Below, in pieces: positions 51,090 to 54,640 of a stretch of DNA of 54,640 nucleotides (position 1 is the stretch's first letter; every line of letters starts with the position of its first letter). The translations under genes and the position numbers were made by a program. Origin of the DNA: JASJCL01 sp050291585 (GTDB lineage: Bacteria; Desulfobacterota; Desulfobacteria; Desulfobacterales; Desulfosarcinaceae); the NCBI GenBank assembly GCA_050291585.1, contig JBNKKA010000005.1, forward strand, positions 1-54,640, written 5' to 3'. Below the pieces are notes generated by a model, which saw only the letters and a program-made list of their open reading frames with translations, was not told where the DNA came from and ran no database searches.

Positions 51090-51752
51090 ATGTTTAATCC
51101 TGAAAAGATGTTGGGCAGTCTGCTCATGGGCGGTGTGAGTCGCAAGCGGGGCCTCGGCGGGCTGCTCTCCGGCGGCGCCGCTCTGGGCCTGGCAGGTGTG
51201 GCAATGGAAGCCGTCGAGCACTTCATGAATTCGGCCAAGCAAAGCCAAGGGCTCCCTCCGGTAGCACCCCCAGGTGCCGCAACTGGGTCGGGGCCGCCCC
51301 CCCTTCCCGGTGGCGGTCCGGGTGCAGCGCCCCCGCCCCCGCCAAGCCAGGCACCCGGGCCACCGCCGGTGGCTCCACCAGCGCCACCGCCATCCGCTGA
51401 GGAGGCGGTTCTTCTGATTCGTGCCATGATCGCCGCGGCCAAGGCTGACGGCGTCATCGATGCGGAGGAACGTCAGCGCATTCTGGCCAAACTGGACGCC
51501 GTCCAGCTCAGCCCCGAGGAGCGCAGCTTCATGGAAGCCGAACTGGCCCGCCCCCACAGCGCCGAGGCGATCGCCGCAGCGGTGCAGGGGCCGGAGCAGG
51601 CCCGCCAGGTCTACCTGGTGTCCCTCCTGGCAGTGGAGGTGGACACCCCTGAAGAGCGCAACTACCTGGAGACCCTGGCCGGCCTGTTGGGGCTGGACGC
51701 CGCCGCCGTCACCACTCTGCACAAAGCGACAGCCATCGACCCAAGCGCGTGA
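51090..51752 (+). CDS. DUF533/TerB-like protein
   Basis: A 220-residue protein. The N terminus (MFNPEKMLGSLLMGG, GLGGLLSGGAALGLAGVAMEA) is glycine-rich and hydrophobic. A Pro/Gly linker (~65-105) follows. The C-terminal ~105-215 is a TerB-like helical domain (LLIRAMIAAAKADGVIDAEE, a metal-binding acidic helix-turn). AAGGAG supports the ATG at 51090. The next gene encodes a GYF-AIM24 protein, so the two may cooperate. Confidence 0.8.
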   Translation: MFNPEKMLGSLLMGGVSRKRGLGGLLSGGAALGLAGVAMEAVEHFMNSAKQSQGLPPVAPPGAATGSGPPPLPGGGPGAAPPPPPSQAPGPPPVAPPAPPPSAEEAVLLIRAMIAAAKADGVIDAEERQRILAKLDAVQLSPEERSFMEAELARPHSAEAIAAAVQGPEQARQVYLVSLLAVEVDTPEERNYLETLAGLLGLDAAAVTTLHKATAIDPSA

Positions 51753-51818
51753 GTCAACGCAAGGGCCATTTCCCGCCTGCCCATTAATTTTGGATTATAA
51801 ACGATACAGGAGTCTCCC

Positions 51819-52817
51819 ATGACCCAATGGTATTTGAGCTACGACGGCAATCAGACCGGTCCCTTTGACCAGGCCCAGGCAGCTGCCCAGGCGCAAAAGA
51901 ACCCCAATGGCCATGCCTGGCGCGACGGTTACGCCAAATGGCTGCCCATCTCCCAGATCGACGAGCTAGCTGCCGGCTCGGTTGGCGCCCCCGCGCCGCC
52001 ACCTATGGCCCGCATGGGCAAGGCGGACGAGATCGACTTCAAGATCAAAGGTGCTGAGATGCAGTTCGTCGAGGTGGAGCTCGACCCCGGCGAGAGCGCT
52101 GTGGCCGAGGCCGGTGCCATGATGTACAAGGACGCCGCCATCCACATGACCACCGTCTTCGGGGACGGCTCGGCCGCCGCCGCCGGGGGGGGCTTCATGG
52201 ACAAACTCCTGGGGGCCGGCAAGCGCCTGCTCACGGGCGAGAGTCTCTTCATGACCGTCTTCACCCACAACGGTCAGGGCAAGGGTCACGTGGCCTTCGG
52301 CGCCCCCTATCCGGGCAACATCATCCCCGTCCCCCTTTCAAGCGTAGGGGGAACCCTCATCTGCCAGAAGGACAGCTTCCTGTGCGCCGCCAAGGGCGTC
52401 AGCATAGGGATCCACTTCCAGCGCAAGATCCTCACCGGCCTTTTCGGTGGCGAGGGCTTCATCATGCAGCGCTTGGACGGTGACGGCCTAGTCTTCGTCC
52501 ACGCCGGCGGCACGGTGATCGACCGCACCCTGGCACCCGGCGAAGTGCTCCACGTGGATACTGGCTGTATCGTAGCCATGGAGGCCTCAGTGCAGTTCGA
52601 TATCCAGCAGGCAGGCAACATCAAGACCGCCCTCTTCGGCGGTGAAGGCCTCTTTTTCGCCAACCTCCAGGGACCGGGACGGGTCTGGCTGCAATCCCTG
52701 CCCTTTTCGCGCCTGGCCGGGCGCATGCTCCAGGCGGCTCCCCAGCGGGGGGGCAGCAAGGGTGAGGGTTCCATCCTCGGAGCCTTGGGGGGCCTTATCG
52801 ACGGGGACAACGGTTAG
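51819..52817 (+). CDS. GYF-domain AIM24-family protein
   Basis: A 332-residue protein. Residues ~3-50 are a GYF_2-type domain (WYLSYDGNQTGPFDQAQAAAQ). Residues ~70-320 are the AIM24/TIGR00266 beta-helix (GAEMQFVEVELDPGESAVAEAGAMMY, GGEGLFFANLQGPGRVWLQSLP). Members are linked to membrane or mitochondrial-like integrity, but their biochemistry is unclear. GGAG before the ATG; 66 bases after the TerB-like gene. Confidence 0.85.
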   Translation: MTQWYLSYDGNQTGPFDQAQAAAQAQKNPNGHAWRDGYAKWLPISQIDELAAGSVGAPAPPPMARMGKADEIDFKIKGAEMQFVEVELDPGESAVAEAGAMMYKDAAIHMTTVFGDGSAAAAGGGFMDKLLGAGKRLLTGESLFMTVFTHNGQGKGHVAFGAPYPGNIIPVPLSSVGGTLICQKDSFLCAAKGVSIGIHFQRKILTGLFGGEGFIMQRLDGDGLVFVHAGGTVIDRTLAPGEVLHVDTGCIVAMEASVQFDIQQAGNIKTALFGGEGLFFANLQGPGRVWLQSLPFSRLAGRMLQAAPQRGGSKGEGSILGALGGLIDGDNG

Positions 52818-52838
52818 CCGCGAGAACTGCCAACAGCA

Positions 52839-53056
52839 GATGGCGCTCTATTTACCCATCAATAACGAAAAACGCTGCTTTCAGAGCGGACTCGATTTTC
52901 TCGGTGCTGACGCCGGAGGTGGCGCCCTTTTTAATCTCTATAGCAAGGAAAAATATGAACGCATTCTACCCTGAGTTAGTGACAATGATGGCGCAGGCTG
53001 GATTCAAAGACGTGCGTAGACTGGATGATCGATTTTTCCAACCCATGATCATTTGA
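52839..53056 (+). pseudogene. 5'-truncated gene remnant
   Basis: A frame ending at TGA 53054-53056 reads as protein for about 70 codons (ending in MMAQAGFKDVRRLDDRFFQ then PMII) with no usable start codon or ribosome site. Its AT content is higher than in the preceding gene. It looks like the C terminus of a lost gene, perhaps a methyltransferase-like end (AGF-x-DV), cut off at the 5' side and followed by the IS3 element. An internal ATG at 52955 exists. Confidence 0.4.
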
Positions 53057-53132
53057 TGTGGTTTAATGCGATCCCCCAGGTTATAGGGCCGAATGGATGT
53101 TTTCAGCGGCCACTACGCACACGAGGTGTTAA

Positions 53133-53420
53133 ATGAACGAAAAACGACAACGCAGGAAGTTCACAGAAGAATTCAAAAAAAATGCAGTCCAGTTGGTCAT
53201 CGATAATAACTACAGTTGCACTGAGGTCGCCCGTCGATTGAATGTCAATCATACCAACGTATCACGGTGGGTACGGCAGTATCGCGATCAAGCTGAGGCC
53301 CCGGCTGAATCCGCCTCACAGCCGAACCTCGAGGCTGAGAACAAACAACTTAGAAAAGAGAACCAACGCCTTTTGATGGAGCGTGATATCTTAAAAAAGG
53401 CGGCGGCCTGTGTGCTATGA
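53133..53420 (+). CDS. IS3-family transposase OrfA (interrupted at its end)
   Basis: A 95-codon frame. An N-terminal helix-turn-helix (FTEEFKKNAVQLVIDNNYS, VARRLNVNHTNVSRWVRQY) and a leucine-zipper-like coiled coil (LEAENKQLRKENQRLLMERD) are as in IS3 OrfA. The natural end is changed: after AAA the frame reads CVL-stop inside the intron. Joining 53409 to 53761 restores AAAFFANESK, the usual OrfA end, and shows where the intron lies. Confidence 0.9.
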   Translation: MNEKRQRRKFTEEFKKNAVQLVIDNNYSCTEVARRLNVNHTNVSRWVRQYRDQAEAPAESASQPNLEAENKQLRKENQRLLMERDILKKAAACVL

Positions 53421-53760
53421 AAGCTACATAATCGATGAGGGAGGGCCCCTCGATATCGCCTTGCAGGAGGAGATATCAAACCACCTCAAGCTGCTGTGCT
53501 TAAGAGGCATGGTAGTGAGCGTTGAGGAAAAGGCATGCCAACATGGTAAAATGGGCGGTCCGGAAATACAAGCGATTCAAAGGCAGCCAATCAAAAGCTA
53601 AAAAGTGGTTACACGGGCTATCGGAACGAGAACCAAATGCACTGTTCCATTGGCAACTGGGTATTAAGCCAGCGGTTGAACAATAGGAGCCGTATGAATC
53701 GAGAGATTCACGTACGGTTCTAAGAGCGGCCCAGGGGGAGGTTCCCTCGGTCGACTCACC
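53410..53760 (+). mobile_element. Internally deleted group II intron
   Basis: The 5' end GTGTG fits the group II 5' consensus GTGYG. The 3' part contains a textbook domain V of 34 bases (53687-53720): 5' GAGCCGTA pairs with TACGGTTC, a GAGA tetraloop and a two-base CG bulge are present, and AGC is in place. Domain VI follows (53721-53760). Only the end of the maturase gene remains. Boundaries are set by restoration of the transposase frame. The usual terminal AY would shift the 3' end by one base. Confidence 0.82.
53543..53686 (+). pseudogene. C-terminal remnant of group II intron maturase
   Basis: A 47-residue frame: MVKWAVRKYKRFKGSQSKAK, then KWLHGLSEREPNALFHW, ending GIKPAVEQ. WAxRKYKRLRG and ALFxHW are the typical last motifs of intron-encoded reverse transcriptase/maturases. 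The reverse transcriptase and X domains are missing, so it cannot splice or retrotranspose by itself. Confidence 0.8.
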
Positions 53761-53779
53761 TCTTTGCGAACGAGTCGAA

Positions 53780-54289
53780 GTGAGATTCGACTTTATCCGG
53801 CAGCAAATGAAGGCATATCCCATCACCATTCTATGCAAGGTGATGAGGGTGAGCCGGAGCGGTTTCTACGACTACCTGAAACGTTCTTCATCCCATAGCG
53901 GCAAAGGGCCAAACGAGGCAGCATTAAAAGCTCGGATCAAGCAAATATTTGATCAATCCAGGAGCAGCTATGGATCCCGAAGGATCATGCGCCAGATGAT
54001 CTCCGAAGGTTACAAGATTGGCCGCTATAAGGTTCGGCGAATCATGAGAGATTTGGGGCTAAAGGCCAAGACGCCCAAACGCTTTAAGCTAACAACCGAT
54101 AGCCGGCATTCATTACCAGTGGCACCAAATCTGCTCGACCGCAAGTTTGATGTCACGACTGCGAATACGGTTTGGACGGCTGATATCACCTATGTCTGGA
54201 CCCTTGAAGGCTGGCTGTACCTGGCCGTCGTTATGGATCTTTTTTCTCGCCAGATCGTCGGATGGGCAATGGTGTCGACGCGGATGTAA
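53780..54289 (+). pseudogene. IS3-family transposase OrfB, 3' end lost to IS21 insertion
   Basis: Frame from GTG at 53780 (VRFDFIRQQMKAYPITILC). The HTH_21 region includes SRSGFYDYLKR and SYGSRRIMRQMISEGYKIGR. The integrase domain begins with TVWTADITYVWTLEGWLYL, containing the first catalytic Asp, and breaks off at GWAMVSTRM before the second Asp and the Glu. It is therefore inactive. The overlap with orfA in the -1 frame, once the intron is removed, matches the frameshift organisation of IS3. Confidence 0.88.
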
Positions 54290-54640
54290 AACTGTACCAA
54301 AAATCGGAACGAAAAGTGTACCACCTCCAACCCACAATGATTGGTAAGCTGATCCCCAAAGGGGGGGCTTGCCATGGTGACTTCGGAGGTGTTCATGGAC
54401 ATTCTGTCATATCATCGACAAGGCTTCAGCATGCGCTGGATCGCCAAAAAGCTTGGTGTCCACCGCAATACGGTCAAGCGTTACATCACGGAGAAGGCAC
54501 CGCCGTCGTATCGCAAGAAGAAACGGCGGGAGTCCATCCTGGCACCTTATCATCAGATCATCCGCGACTGGCTTGCCGAGGATGATTTCAAAGCCACCTG
54601 GATCTTTGACAAACTAAAGGGGCTCGGCTACGCCGGCAGC
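54285..54640 (+). mobile_element. IS21-family insertion sequence, left end
   Basis: Begins TGTAAAACTGTACC directly after the IS3 orfB codons STRM. Repeats of TGTACCA at about 54293 and 54317 are typical of the multiple terminal repeats of IS21 elements. It continues past the window. Confidence 0.7.
54374..54640 (+). CDS. istA: IS21 transposase IstA, 5' part
   Basis: The first 89 codons from the ATG at 54374: MVTSEVFMDILSYHRQGFSM, IAKKLGVHRNTVKRYI (helix-turn-helix) and APPSYRKKKRRESILAPYHQ match the IstA N terminus. The DDE domain and IstB lie outside the window. Confidence 0.88.
   Translation, partial: MVTSEVFMDILSYHRQGFSMRWIAKKLGVHRNTVKRYITEKAPPSYRKKKRRESILAPYHQIIRDWLAEDDFKATWIFDKLKGLGYAGS

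Larger units (their letters stand above)
53054..54640 (+). mobile_element. Nested mobile elements: IS3 with group II intron remnant, broken by IS21
   Basis: orfA (53133) and orfB (53780-54289) of an IS3-family element are separated by a 351-bp intron remnant and orfB is cut at 54285 by the left end of an IS21-family element that leaves the window. The left end of the IS3 element could not be placed exactly; 53054 is an approximate start. Confidence 0.75.

Noticed and set aside
1..54640. CRISPR array, tRNA or rRNA genes
   Set aside because: No regularly spaced repeats and no cloverleaf or rRNA-like sequence noticed on either strand.

Overview
This 54.6 kb window looks like a chromosomal segment of a strictly anaerobic Desulfobacterota (Desulfosarcina/Desulfococcus-type sulfate reducer). 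The pointers are a close match to the non-decarboxylating glutaryl-CoA dehydrogenase type, a glutaconyl-CoA decarboxylase alpha subunit, a ferredoxin-dependent 2-oxoacid oxidoreductase, an aldehyde:ferredoxin oxidoreductase, an MttB-family methyltransferase, a candidate UXX-star selenoprotein, and universal stress protein/SLC13 clusters. One 10-base N gap at 49607-49616 shows that the assembly is scaffolded. No tRNA, rRNA or CRISPR array was seen.

Layout. 150-5740 (+): 2-oxoacid oxidoreductase (beta-gamma fusion), aminotransferase, glutaryl-CoA dehydrogenase and glutaconyl-CoA decarboxylase alpha. Together they read as a route from a six-carbon amino acid (2-aminoadipate type) to crotonyl-CoA. 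5843-15160 (-): a long same-strand series with an APC permease, a sigma-54 response regulator, a histidine kinase, a nested palindromic terminator, a cytidylate-kinase-like protein with a BON-like tail, an SLC13/RCK permease, a 26-residue membrane peptide, two universal stress proteins and a 60-residue protein. 15718-17739 (+), divergent from these across an AT-rich region with three copies of an operator-like dyad: a Lon-type protease with a response-regulator receiver domain inserted just before the AAA+ module and no Lon N-terminal substrate domain. This is the most unusual gene of the window.

18028-21764 (-): DASS transporter overlapping a sulfotransferase, and a Crp/Fnr regulator. 22688-25709 (-): EtfA, EtfB and acyl-CoA dehydrogenase. 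25798-26883 (-): a secreted protein and a 70-codon glutaredoxin-like selenoprotein with two in-frame TGA codons. 27200-35448 (+): a GntR/FadR regulator, then a promoter with a perfect 15-bp palindrome, then a four-cluster ferredoxin, aldehyde ferredoxin oxidoreductase, FAD-dependent amine oxidoreductase, non-pyrrolysine MttB-type methyltransferase and a BCCT transporter. This is a candidate regulon for uptake and demethylation of a quaternary amine such as glycine betaine.

35791-52817: mixed housekeeping and envelope genes. They include a Ca-binding/YD-like repeat lipoprotein, NUDIX, SurE, nitroreductase, a phytochelatin-synthase-like protein, SPOR-NlpC/P60, an AbrB-like protein, methylglyoxal synthase, viroplasmin-RNase H, a beta-helix protein, a PA14 lipoprotein, a thioredoxin-like protein, RarD, CheD without its catalytic His, HDOD, a ribbon-helix-helix protein, a receiver protein, TrmO, DUF533/TerB-like and GYF-AIM24.

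The right end (52839-54640) is a scrap yard: a 5'-truncated gene remnant, then an IS3-family element carrying a deleted 351-bp group II intron at its orfA/orfB junction, itself broken by an IS21-family element that runs off the window.
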